Positions 5,095-13,367 of a stretch of 21,354 bases of DNA are shown piece by piece. How positions within the stretch are numbered: the first letter of the stretch is position 1; each line of letters begins with the position of its first letter. The notes beneath the pieces are model-generated. The model saw only the letters and a list, made by a program, of their open reading frames with translations. It searched no databases and was not told the origin of the DNA. Position numbers and translations under genes: made by a program. The stretch is from the IMG/VR virus record IMGVR_UViG_3300028653_000062, positions 1 to 21,354 of that record; one strand, written 5' to 3'. The stretch comes from a virus.

Positions 5095-7107
5095 ATGCCA
5101 CTGGACACCCATGATCCCGAAGCGATGTCGCAAGAGGTTCAGCGCGCTGAGGAATTCCGTAAAAAGCACACCGCCCGCACCCGTGAGATCATCGACCGGT
5201 ACAAGGGGAACTGGTATCGGGAGGATTATCAGGGAGAGGCGACCCCCGAGAATCTTGTGGCCAATTATGTGACATTCATGCTGCCCGAGTTGTCGTTCAC
5301 CATTCCCCCGATCACGGTCAAGGCCATGCGGCCGGTGTCACACAAGGCTATCGCCGATTTTATGACGATGGGGATGCGCTCGTGGCTGGGGGGTAACAGG
5401 TCGTGGGTTCTGGATCATCGGGACGTTGTGCGGGACCTGCTCATGGGGTTTGGGTGCATGAAGGTGGGGATGGAGCCGCGCGACTCATACAACGAGGTGG
5501 GGCAGGCGTACAGTGATGGGGGAAGACTGACGCCGTTCGCGTGCCGGGTTCCCCCGGACCATTTGATCCTGGACCCGCGGTGCGAGGCGCCGCAGTACGC
5601 TCGGTTCCTGGGCGATTCCTACTGGCGTGATCTGGACAGCATCCTGGAGAATCAGGAGCGATGGAATCCGGACGAGCCGGACGCGATGGAGAAGCTGGAG
5701 AGTTGGGCCGAGTCAGACGGGACGAGTCAGGACGCCATGAGCAGCCGGGAGCGGGCGGTGAAGTTCGGTCCTTCCGGTCCCCGCAAGCGGGTGATGCTGG
5801 TGGACCTGTGGGTTCCAGAGACGGGGGAGTTGCTGACGCTGGCCAAGAGCGACAGCCAGACCACATCGGACGTGGTGCTGCGGCGGGAGCAATACGAAGG
5901 CCCCAAGAGCGGCCCCTATCAGGTCTTCGGCTGCTACTCGGTTCCGGGCGATCCCTACCCGATTGGCCCGTTGCAGTTTGCGATGGAGCAGTTCGAGGAA
6001 ATGCAGAGCCAGATCAACTCCGTGTCGGAGGCTTCGGCCAACTACAAGCGGTTCGTCATTGTGGACGCGGCGGCGGTGGACGCACAGAACGCGGTGGCGA
6101 CGGCGAAGAACGGGAGCGTGGTGGCCATCCGGGGAGCCAGCGGAGCGGGGATCAACCAGGTGGAGATGGGCGGGGCGCACAGCGAACAGTTGACCTATGT
6201 GGCGGCCCTGCGGGAACGCTTCGACCGCGTGATGGGCGTGAGCGACGCGCAGCGGGGCGTGGCGGCGGGAAAGACGGCCACAGAGGCGGGGATCGTGGAG
6301 AAGAACGTAGACGCCCGCACGGACTGGATTCGGCAGTGCGTGGTCCTGGGCACGAACGGGGTGTTGGAGAAGGTGGGATGGTATCTGTTCTACAACCCGA
6401 CCGTGGTGCTGGAAGTGAGCCACACGGATGATGTCACCGGGCAGACGACCGAAGGCTTGTTCCTGGGCGGCCCGCAGCCGGGTCAGGACGCGGATTGGAT
6501 GAGCTTCAACCTGGACATTTCCAGCGATGCCCTGTCGCGGCCGGATCAGGCGGGCGACCTGGCCAAGGCGATGCAGTTGTTCACGCTGGCCCCGCAGGCG
6601 ATGCAGTTGTTGACGCAGATGCCGATGCTCAACGTGCGGTGGCTGCTGAACCAGATCGGCGAGGCGATGGACATAGAGAATCTGGCGGACCTGCTCATCA
6701 ACCAGCAGGTGCTTCTACAGATGGGACAGACGGCGCAGCAGCAGGCGATGTTCGGGGGCATGGGCCAGCCGGGCCAGTTGCCGGGGAATCTGAACCCGCA
6801 GTTGCAGCAGTTCCTGGCCGGGCAGACCAACCAGCAGAACAACGGCTGGATGCAGCGGGGCGCGGGAGGGTTTGAGTCCTCTCCGGTGACGATGCCGGCG
6901 GCGCAGCCCCTCTTCAATCCCGCCATGGCCCCGTTCTCCGGAATGGGTGGCCTGGCTCCGCAGAAGGGCGGCGGCACGGCCGGGTCCACGGGTCCGCTGG
7001 CGGGGATGATGGGCATTGGAAATAGAGGCGTCGCAAGACCGGCGTCCAAGATAAGGCAGATGACACAAAACAGGCCACGGCCGCAAATGCAGCCGGCCGG
7101 GAGTTGA
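5095..7107 (+). CDS. Portal protein
   Basis: This is a 670-aa portal: the ring at the head vertex through which DNA enters and to which terminase and connector dock. The N-terminal part (LVANYVTFMLPELSFTIPPITVK, about 54-76), the clip/stem region and a helical segment with GVSDAQRG...TATEAGIVEKN...R (about 380-405) match the general pattern of large portal proteins. The length fits portals of short-tailed phages with a C-terminal extension. Residues from about 525 onward are rich in Gln, Met, Gly and Pro, consistent with a barrel or flexible crown. The ATG has only a weak upstream purine run (AAGTGGA, over ten bases away), perhaps offset by coupling to the previous gene. The next gene starts four bases after the stop. 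Confidence 0.83.
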   Translation: MPLDTHDPEAMSQEVQRAEEFRKKHTARTREIIDRYKGNWYREDYQGEATPENLVANYVTFMLPELSFTIPPITVKAMRPVSHKAIADFMTMGMRSWLGGNRSWVLDHRDVVRDLLMGFGCMKVGMEPRDSYNEVGQAYSDGGRLTPFACRVPPDHLILDPRCEAPQYARFLGDSYWRDLDSILENQERWNPDEPDAMEKLESWAESDGTSQDAMSSRERAVKFGPSGPRKRVMLVDLWVPETGELLTLAKSDSQTTSDVVLRREQYEGPKSGPYQVFGCYSVPGDPYPIGPLQFAMEQFEEMQSQINSVSEASANYKRFVIVDAAAVDAQNAVATAKNGSVVAIRGASGAGINQVEMGGAHSEQLTYVAALRERFDRVMGVSDAQRGVAAGKTATEAGIVEKNVDARTDWIRQCVVLGTNGVLEKVGWYLFYNPTVVLEVSHTDDVTGQTTEGLFLGGPQPGQDADWMSFNLDISSDALSRPDQAGDLAKAMQLFTLAPQAMQLLTQMPMLNVRWLLNQIGEAMDIENLADLLINQQVLLQMGQTAQQQAMFGGMGQPGQLPGNLNPQLQQFLAGQTNQQNNGWMQRGAGGFESSPVTMPAAQPLFNPAMAPFSGMGGLAPQKGGGTAGSTGPLAGMMGIGNRGVARPASKIRQMTQNRPRPQMQPAGS

Positions 7108-7111
7108 CACC

Positions 7112-7828
7112 ATGGGTGAATTCGACAAGCGAGACGGCGTGATCTGTCAGTTCGTGGGCGATGCGTCCAGCGGCCCGCAGGGTGCGGGGTACAAGATCAG
7201 GACCTTCCGCGGCAAGACCAAGGCGGAGTTGGCGACGATCACTCTGAGCAGCCTCGTGCGCGCGGCAGTGGCGACGGGCGACCCCATGGCCACGTTGCCG
7301 GGCGCGCAGTACACATTGAATCCAGACCTTCTGAACATGATGGTTGTCACGGCCACGAGCGCAACGGCGCACGGCCTGGCCATCGGCAGCGTGGTGACGA
7401 TCACGGGGGCCTCGGCCGGGTACAACGGCACGTTCACCGTCACCGGCATTACCAGCCCCACGGTGTTCACCTACAACCAGCCCGGGCAGGCTGCGGGCAC
7501 GGCCGGGGCGGCAGGCTACCTTACCTCGATCCCCCCCAGTAAGCGGCTGATGATCCACTCGTTCACCCTGGTCTGCGACGGCGCGGCACAGGTGATCGTG
7601 TTCGATGACGTGGACGCCGCGGACGATCAAACCGTGACCGCCATCGGCGCGGCGGGAACAGGCGGCACGGGGAAATTGCTCCTGACCGGATCCTTCGCGG
7701 CCAACGCGGGAATCAGCCACTTCCTGCCGGTGCCGTTCGGGGTAAGCCCTGGAAAGCGGCTTTCGATCAAGTCGAGCGCCTCCACGAACGTCGGTTTCAC
7801 GGGGTTCGGACATCTGGTTGACGTGTAG
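7112..7828 (+). CDS. Putative structural protein with 'AHGL...NG' beta domain
   Basis: This 238-aa protein starts at an ATG with GGGAG eight bases upstream. Residues about 78-135 hold a beta-rich module: TATSATAHGL, GSVVTITGA, YNGTFTVTGI, TVFTYNQPG. The same layout recurs in the genes at 14856 and 15880. The C-terminal half (140-238) is also beta-rich, with Gly/Ala turns (GAAGTGGTGKLLLTGSF) and a final HFLPVPFG...KRLSIKSS segment like capsid-surface or tail-attached beta sandwiches. The position after the portal suggests a virion component such as a head fibre or decoration, but the family is not recognised. Confidence 0.65.
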   Translation: MGEFDKRDGVICQFVGDASSGPQGAGYKIRTFRGKTKAELATITLSSLVRAAVATGDPMATLPGAQYTLNPDLLNMMVVTATSATAHGLAIGSVVTITGASAGYNGTFTVTGITSPTVFTYNQPGQAAGTAGAAGYLTSIPPSKRLMIHSFTLVCDGAAQVIVFDDVDAADDQTVTAIGAAGTGGTGKLLLTGSFAANAGISHFLPVPFGVSPGKRLSIKSSASTNVGFTGFGHLVDV

Positions 7829-7835
7829 GAGCGCC

Positions 7836-8405
7836 ATGCTGCAAGCGATGATTCTTCCCGAGAGTGTCGGAGACGGCTCGGTCTACCGGGCCGGGGACGT
7901 TCTTATGGTGGCCGGGCCGGACCATGTGTGGGGCGATCAGGAGTCACTCAAGTACCTGTTTGTGGACTGGGACGACCCGGACCTGGAAGTGACGATGGCG
8001 GATCAGGGGGACGATATCGTGGTCAGCCAACCCTACGCGGTCTTTGAGACGGTCATGCAAGGCGGTGGGAAGCGGATGTCGGCCCGGTCCAAGATGACGC
8101 GGATGTGCGCCGACGATCAGGCGGTGAATCTGGAGTCGATAGACCAAGCGCTGCTGGTCAATGTGGGCACGGCGCTGGTGAAGTTGGGGATCGGGGACTA
8201 CACCAAGGGCGAGCCGGACGACGTGCCAGTCGAACAGTTGACGGCAACACTTCCCGGCGGCGGCGGCGTGAAGATCGGCGGGGGCGGCATCAGGAGCGCC
8301 ATCCCTGGTCCAGCACCTCACCTGCAGGCGGACCAGAGCATGAGCACGGGAGGATCGGCCTGGTCGGCGGTGACGGGGTTCTTCAAGCGCATCTTTAGGG
8401 GATGA
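7836..8405 (+). CDS. Hypothetical protein, probably structural
   Basis: This 189-aa protein starts at the ATG preceded by TAGGAG; the frame extends upstream to 7818 inside the previous gene but without a site. It has an acidic N-terminal half (VDWDDPDLEVTMADQGDDI), a helical middle (NLESIDQALLVNVGTALVKLG), a Gly-rich linker (LPGGGGVKIGGGG) and a short basic, hydrophobic end (WSAVTGFFKRIFRG) that looks like an amphipathic helix. That tail could contact membrane or another virion protein. It is tightly packed between the structural gene at 7112 and the fibre-like gene, whose start follows its stop by one base. Confidence 0.6.
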   Translation: MLQAMILPESVGDGSVYRAGDVLMVAGPDHVWGDQESLKYLFVDWDDPDLEVTMADQGDDIVVSQPYAVFETVMQGGGKRMSARSKMTRMCADDQAVNLESIDQALLVNVGTALVKLGIGDYTKGEPDDVPVEQLTATLPGGGGVKIGGGGIRSAIPGPAPHLQADQSMSTGGSAWSAVTGFFKRIFRG

Positions 8406-8406
8406 C

Positions 8407-10536
8407 ATGTCGCTCGTCACTAAAGTCATATTTTTGACCTCTGGGACCAGTTGGATTGTGCCGGCGGATTGGAATAACGCCAACAACACCGTGGAGTGCA
8501 TTGGCGGAGGTGGAAGTGGTGGGAGTCGTGGGGGAGGCGGGGGTGGTGCTTATTCGTCTGTATCTAATCTGACGCTTTCGGGGACCATTGCTCACCAAGT
8601 TGGCGGGGTAGCTCAAGACACGTTTTTCAACGGTACAGCGTGTTCCGCTGGAAATTGTTCAGTCGGCGCAAAGGGCGGAGTTACCGCGACTTCTGATACC
8701 GGCGCTGCTGGCGGGGCGTCGTCTGGTGGGGTTGGAGGAACAAAACGATCGGGGGGCAAAGGTGGGAATGCTCCGCGTGTGGGGGGTGGGGGTGGCGCGG
8801 GTGGGCCACATGGTGACGGGAAGGCTGGTGGAGATGGGTACAATCCGCTCACGTCCGGTGGTGGTGGTGCCGGTGGTGGTGGTTCGGTCGGCAATCCAGG
8901 AACGTCAACAAATGGCGGCGCAGGAGGAAATGGATGGAACGGTAGCGGAGGAGGTTCGGGCGGACCAGGTGCTGGTGTGGCTGGACAGGCGGGAACGGCT
9001 CTAACAGGCTCAGGTGGTGGTGGTTCCGGCAATGGAGGAGGAGGCGGCAACGGCGCTACAGGTTCGGAATGGACATCGAACCCCGGTGGTGCCGTGGCTG
9101 GAGCGGGAGGTGCGGGCGGCGGTGCTAACGGTACTTATAGCGCCGGCAACGGAGGTCTGTACGGTGGTGGGGGTGGTGGGTCAAACAATGTTGGGTCCCA
9201 AGGCATCGGCGCTCAGGGCATCATCGTCATCACCTACCTTCAGCGCGACATCACTGGGCCGACGCCCGTCAGCGGGACGGTTGCCACCAGCGGGACTTCC
9301 CTCGACCTCACCCTGACGGACGCCGATTCGCCACCGATCCTCCCGACTCACGATCCAACCGGGTTCTCGATCACCGCCGATGGGATACCAATATCCGTGG
9401 TCGGCATATCGCAGGCCGGATCGGTATATACCTTCACACTCGCCACGATCATCTGGTCCGGCCAGGTTGTGAAGGTTGCCTACGACAGCGGGACGGGGAA
9501 CGTCACCGACAGCGAGGCGTACTCCCACAATCCGATGACCTCGTTCTCGAACTTCGCCATCACCAATAATTCCACGCGGACGGTGACAACTGCCACGGTG
9601 GGAACGGGCAAGGATTACACCACGCTTGCGGCGGCGCTGATCGCCATGGCCGCTGCCGAAACGAGCGACGTGGTGCTGAACTGCTACGGACCCGATGACC
9701 TGCTCGACTTCGACCTGAGCCTTGTGCCTGCCCACACGTCGGCCCTGCACATCACGGCCATAGACGCCCACGACGGGAAGTACCACAGCGATATGGACGT
9801 GGCGACGGGCCGCGGGGCATGGGGCGAGAACGTCTACAACAGTGGTTTGCTCGTGAACACGGCAACCATTGTGACTGGGATGCGCTTCTTCGGGACGGCG
9901 GACATAGAGACATCGGGCCCTGGCGCATTAGGAATTACCTTTGACCGCGTGATCTTTAACCCACTCAGCATACGGAATGGGTGGCCCGTCTTCTACTTGG
10001 GCGTGGGGTACAATGCGGTCTACAATCTAGTCTTCAACAATTCGCTTCTGGCCGGACCTTCTCCATCTCCGATTGTTTCTTTCTATGACGGAACGAGCAT
10101 CGCCCAGATATCCGTAGCTTTCAATGGCTGCACTCTGCTCGCCCTGTCTGGCTATCCTGGTTGGGGGATTGTCTCGCCCGAAACGTCCACGGCAACAATC
10201 GCGGTCAACGATACCATCATCGCCAGCTTGAACGGATTCGTCTTCAACGCGACGGACGCCGCGTGGTCGCCTGGGGTCTACACTTTCAGCCACTCCCTGC
10301 TCTACAAGGCCGCGCCGCCTGCGGGACTGATGAGCAGCGTAGCCAATGGCGACCCCTCCCTGCCCAACGGATCGCCCGCCATCGGCACCGGTGCGAATAC
10401 CGGACTCACCTATGACATTATCGGCACCGCCCGTCCCGGACCAGCGGGGTACGACATTGGAGCGTGGGAGGGGCCTGGGACCGTCGGACCCTCTACCGGC
10501 CACCCGAACCTCCTGCTCCTCATGTGGGAGGGATAA
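8407..10536 (+). CDS. Gly-rich / SwmB-like / beta-helix fibre or adhesin
   Basis: This large protein (709 aa) has three parts. Residues 1-278 begin with a motif typical of Gly-rich phage fibre domains (SWIVPADWNNANNTVECIGGGG), continue as long Gly runs and end GIIVITYL, as those domains do. Residues about 281-392 look like a SwmB-type surface domain (VSGTVATSGTSLDLTLTDADSP, FSITADGIPISVVGI, GQVVKVAYDSGTGNVTDSEAYS). Residues about 395-700 look like a right-handed beta-helix, ending with YDIGAWEG, common at the end of such repeats. It is probably a receptor-binding or surface-decorating fibre. The start has GGGG six bases upstream. Its position between portal and capsid genes is unusual for a tail fibre, and the Gly-rich part uses GGT/GGA far more than the neighbours' GGC, hinting at acquisition. 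Confidence 0.75.
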   Translation: MSLVTKVIFLTSGTSWIVPADWNNANNTVECIGGGGSGGSRGGGGGGAYSSVSNLTLSGTIAHQVGGVAQDTFFNGTACSAGNCSVGAKGGVTATSDTGAAGGASSGGVGGTKRSGGKGGNAPRVGGGGGAGGPHGDGKAGGDGYNPLTSGGGGAGGGGSVGNPGTSTNGGAGGNGWNGSGGGSGGPGAGVAGQAGTALTGSGGGGSGNGGGGGNGATGSEWTSNPGGAVAGAGGAGGGANGTYSAGNGGLYGGGGGGSNNVGSQGIGAQGIIVITYLQRDITGPTPVSGTVATSGTSLDLTLTDADSPPILPTHDPTGFSITADGIPISVVGISQAGSVYTFTLATIIWSGQVVKVAYDSGTGNVTDSEAYSHNPMTSFSNFAITNNSTRTVTTATVGTGKDYTTLAAALIAMAAAETSDVVLNCYGPDDLLDFDLSLVPAHTSALHITAIDAHDGKYHSDMDVATGRGAWGENVYNSGLLVNTATIVTGMRFFGTADIETSGPGALGITFDRVIFNPLSIRNGWPVFYLGVGYNAVYNLVFNNSLLAGPSPSPIVSFYDGTSIAQISVAFNGCTLLALSGYPGWGIVSPETSTATIAVNDTIIASLNGFVFNATDAAWSPGVYTFSHSLLYKAAPPAGLMSSVANGDPSLPNGSPAIGTGANTGLTYDIIGTARPGPAGYDIGAWEGPGTVGPSTGHPNLLLLMWEG

Positions 10537-10577
10537 TCTCCTTGCTTTCCTGTGGACAAGTAGTGTAACATCAACAA

Positions 10578-11000
10578 ATGCCCACTCGCTACGATTATGA
10601 GTGTCAGAACTGCGGCAGCCGAGTCGAACTCGTGCGCTCCATGAATTCTGACCCCACGATCACCGAGAAATGCCCACGTTGCCACGAAACGACCCTTTCC
10701 CGCCGGTGGACGATGCCCACGACCGCCCTGGAAGCAATCGACCCCTACCGCGAGCGCCGGGCCGATGGGAGCCGCATTCCGCACTACTCCGACCGATTCC
10801 CCTACGTTTCCAACGCCATGCCCTTCGGCGGCAACCTCGCCGGCGGCGGCGCTCATGTCGGCCGGATGAAGAAGATTCTGGTGGAGAGCGCCAAGCACGA
10901 GGAGAGATTGCGGCATGTGCACGGCATGAGTGGCGAGAAGGACATCGGAAAGCAGGTCCATGAACCCGACCCGAATTACGGGAAGGTTCTCCGAGATTGA
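10578..11000 (+). CDS. FmdB-like zinc-ribbon protein
   Basis: This 140-aa protein begins MPTRYDYECQNCGS and continues to EKCPRCHE, the layout of FmdB-family zinc ribbons: C9-x2-C12 and C32-x2-C35 as likely zinc ligands. The remaining hundred residues are charged and helical (GRMKKILVESAKHEERLRHV), with no domain that I recognise. No Shine-Dalgarno site precedes the ATG, whose upstream bases are AT-rich (TAACATCAACAA). A weak TTGCTT-18-TAACAT promoter-like pair precedes it, so a short leader is possible. It stands immediately before the scaffold and capsid genes, suggesting an assembly or late-regulation role, but this is only positional. Confidence 0.7.
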   Translation: MPTRYDYECQNCGSRVELVRSMNSDPTITEKCPRCHETTLSRRWTMPTTALEAIDPYRERRADGSRIPHYSDRFPYVSNAMPFGGNLAGGGAHVGRMKKILVESAKHEERLRHVHGMSGEKDIGKQVHEPDPNYGKVLRD

Positions 11001-11019
11001 CACTTTTTGAGCGCCCGAT

Positions 11020-12174
11020 ATGGTTGAGACGAACCCAAACTCCGGAAGCGAAGATGTGACTCCGGCCCCGAGTCCGCAGAGCGAATCCTCGCCCAACTCG
11101 GCAGAGCAGACCCAAGCCACGACCGACGGCGACAAGGGGGCCTTGCCACCTGCTTTGTCCGCTGACGAGCGTGATGTCAGGGCCTTTGCGATGCTCGACG
11201 AGGGCAAGGGACGCGATGTAGCCCGGAAGGAGTTGGCAGCCGCCACCCCGGATAAGGAATCTCAACTCGCGGCAGAGTCCGTGCCTGGGCCTGCTTCAGA
11301 TGCTAATGTCGAAGAGGTTGTCACCCATGATGGCCTCGATGACAAGTCCATCCAACAGCTTTCCCAGGCCGGGCTACTGCTCGACGCGGCCGATTGGAAC
11401 GTGATGCCCCAGAAGGCGCGAGACCGGATTCTCGCACGAGCAAAGGAGACGATCGCTGAACGCTCAAGGGCGTATCAGCAGGAACAAGCGAACCAACGCG
11501 CTCGCAACGAGCGCGGTCAGTTTACCGCTGGCGCGGCAAGCGCACAGACGGATAAGGCACAGTCGCAGGGCGGCGGCAAGTCCGAGCCTGCGAAACCCGG
11601 CCAAGGCGATTTGGCCAGCAAGGTCCAGAAGATCAAGGAGATGTTCGGCGATGAAGCCGCGGCACCCTTGGCGGAAGTTCTGGAAGAGCTGGACAAGCGC
11701 GTAGCCGAAGCCTCGGCTCCGAAGGACGACCCGCGCATGGACTACATGATGCAGCGGCAAGTTGCGATGGACGAGGCAGCCGCCAGAACCTCACTTTCAG
11801 CCGATCTCGCTGATCTCACCCCGCCCAAGGGCGCAGCACCCGAAGTGGTGCAGGCGTCCAACGAGGCTTGGCAGGTCATCCGGGAAGAGGCCCAGGTGTT
11901 GGCTCAGGCGGCCGTTACAGCCGGCAGGCCGTGGACGTGGCAGGAATGCCTCGAACGCGCCGGCCGGATGTTGTACGAACCCTTAATCCGTCAGCAGGAA
12001 CAGGCCAAACTTGCCGCCACGCGGAAACAGACGCTCCGGGCGACTCCGGAGCGCTCCAACCGTCAATCCTCCCCGAACCGGGTCGAGAGCAGCGAGGAGC
12101 GCGATCGTCGCGCCTTCGAGGCCCTGGACTCCGGGAAGACACGCGACGACGCAAGAATGGCCATCGCCGGCTGA
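11020..12174 (+). CDS. Scaffold-like head assembly protein
   Basis: This 384-aa hydrophilic protein, directly upstream of the capsid gene, fits a scaffold: a long Ser/Pro/Glu/Gln-rich start, extended helical charged stretches (WNVMPQKARDRILARAKETIAERSRAYQ...) and a helical end. Scaffolds fill the prohead interior and leave or are cut before packaging. A 25-residue motif occurs twice, at 49-73 (DERDVRAFAMLDEGKGRD...) and at 359-383 (EERDRRAFEALDSGKTRD...), with 15 identities. Residues about 210-232 are a likely coiled segment (VQKIKEMFGDEAA...EVLEELDKR). The ATG has only a weak GAG upstream. Identity rests on position, length and composition, not on a diagnostic motif. Confidence 0.65.
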   Translation: MVETNPNSGSEDVTPAPSPQSESSPNSAEQTQATTDGDKGALPPALSADERDVRAFAMLDEGKGRDVARKELAAATPDKESQLAAESVPGPASDANVEEVVTHDGLDDKSIQQLSQAGLLLDAADWNVMPQKARDRILARAKETIAERSRAYQQEQANQRARNERGQFTAGAASAQTDKAQSQGGGKSEPAKPGQGDLASKVQKIKEMFGDEAAAPLAEVLEELDKRVAEASAPKDDPRMDYMMQRQVAMDEAAARTSLSADLADLTPPKGAAPEVVQASNEAWQVIREEAQVLAQAAVTAGRPWTWQECLERAGRMLYEPLIRQQEQAKLAATRKQTLRATPERSNRQSSPNRVESSEERDRRAFEALDSGKTRDDARMAIAG

Positions 12175-12218
12175 CCCTGGGCCGCAGCGCCCGGTGAATC
12201 AGAAAGACGAGGCCCCGT

Positions 12219-13301
12219 ATGGCGGGTAAAGCACTTGCCAGTTTTGCGGATTTCGTTGCCGTAACCAACGAACGCCAGTTGACCCCTTCAACAGAAATGA
12301 TTAACGATGCGGTGAAGAACACCTACACCCTTCGTGACGCACTCAAGGGACGCGGATTCGATGAAGTGATCCAGTCCGGAGCCACCATCACCGACCGTAT
12401 CCAACTCACGGCCGGAACCCAGTTCGGGTTCTACAAGCCCAACGATCAATTCAGCCCCATCATCGAAGACACCGTGACCAAGCAGATTTGCCCCTGGCGG
12501 TTCGCCAAGGACCTCTGGTCCTGGACCGATCAGGAACTTGAACTCAACGAGGGCGACCGCTTCGTGATGTTCAAGAAGCTCCGGGACACAAAGAAACAGG
12601 CCAGCTACGTCAGCATGTTCAATGGCCTGGAAGATGCAGTCTGGGCAACACCGGACTACGCCTCCATGGAAGCCACCGGCGAGCAGGTGTCGCAGCGGCC
12701 CTACTCCATCCCGGCCTTCATCACGGAGACCGGCCTGACGGCGTGGGAGGCCAGCAGCCACAACCTCATGCAGGTCAGCACCGCGACGAACGCCAAGTGG
12801 CGCAACCAGATCGTCAACTACCAAGCCGCCGACCCCGATGGCACGCTGGTCAGCGCCTTCGAGGAATCGTGGCTCCGCCTTAAGTTCGAGGCTCCCGACA
12901 CCAAGGAGCAATACTTCAAGGAGACCAAGTTCTCCAAGATGAAGATTTACGCTCCCTTGGACGGCCGGAAGATGGCCACGCGCCTCCTGCGCCAGACCAA
13001 CGACCGGAACTACCCGACCAACGATCTCGGCTACGCGGTCGAGGACCCGACGTTCGGGAACATTCCGATCAAGTGGGCGCAGCCGCTCGACTCGGCCGGG
13101 TACACCACGGGCCAGCCCCGGTTCTTCTGGGTCAACCTGGAGTTCCTGGTGCCCGTCTTCCACGCCAAGCGGTACTTCTACCAGACCGACCCGATCAACG
13201 GCGGGCACACGCAGCCGTTCTCGTGGGTTGTGTACTGCGACATCTGGTACAACTGGTTCTGCCGGTCGCGCTACCGCCAGGGCATCGTGGTCCCGGTCTG
13301 A
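12219..13301 (+). CDS. Major capsid protein
   Basis: This 360-aa protein is the likely shell subunit. It follows the scaffold-like gene, has GAGG seven bases before the ATG, and resembles capsid proteins of short-tailed phages: an N-terminal arm (FADFVAVTNERQL...INDAVKNTYTLRDALKGRG), a long helix-rich middle with many Trp and Tyr residues (WRFAKDLWSWTDQELEL), and a C-terminal beta-rich region (FFWVNLEFLVPVFHAKRYFYQTDP...YCDIWYNWFCRSRYRQGIV). I cannot assign a named capsid family from memory, and the fold (HK97-like) is inferred from the gene set. A small hairpin (12177-12194) lies just upstream in the leader. Confidence 0.78.
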   Translation: MAGKALASFADFVAVTNERQLTPSTEMINDAVKNTYTLRDALKGRGFDEVIQSGATITDRIQLTAGTQFGFYKPNDQFSPIIEDTVTKQICPWRFAKDLWSWTDQELELNEGDRFVMFKKLRDTKKQASYVSMFNGLEDAVWATPDYASMEATGEQVSQRPYSIPAFITETGLTAWEASSHNLMQVSTATNAKWRNQIVNYQAADPDGTLVSAFEESWLRLKFEAPDTKEQYFKETKFSKMKIYAPLDGRKMATRLLRQTNDRNYPTNDLGYAVEDPTFGNIPIKWAQPLDSAGYTTGQPRFFWVNLEFLVPVFHAKRYFYQTDPINGGHTQPFSWVVYCDIWYNWFCRSRYRQGIVVPV

Positions 13302-13328
13302 TCGCGGCTCCGGGGGCGTCGGGGGATT

Positions 13329-13358
13329 GAACGAACGAAGTGAACGAACGAACGAAAG
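13329..13358 (+). repeat. GAAC-type tetranucleotide repeat in leader
   Basis: Short runs of the unit GAAC (GAACGAACGAAG, then TGAACGAACGAACGAAAG) occupy most of the leader of the gene at 13368, ending just before its ribosome site AAGAAGG. Slippage here could change the leader length, but the repeat ends upstream of the ribosome site. Confidence 0.6.
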
Positions 13359-13367
13359 AAGGCATTT

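Noticed and set aside
8281-8405. Lysis gene (holin or endolysin)
   Set aside because: The short hydrophobic, basic end of the 7836 gene is not a membrane-spanning holin, and no lysozyme or amidase motif is present in the window.
8613-9050. Pro-rich minus-strand ORF
   Set aside because: It is the complement of the GGT/GGA-rich Gly repeats of the fibre gene; composition alone explains it.
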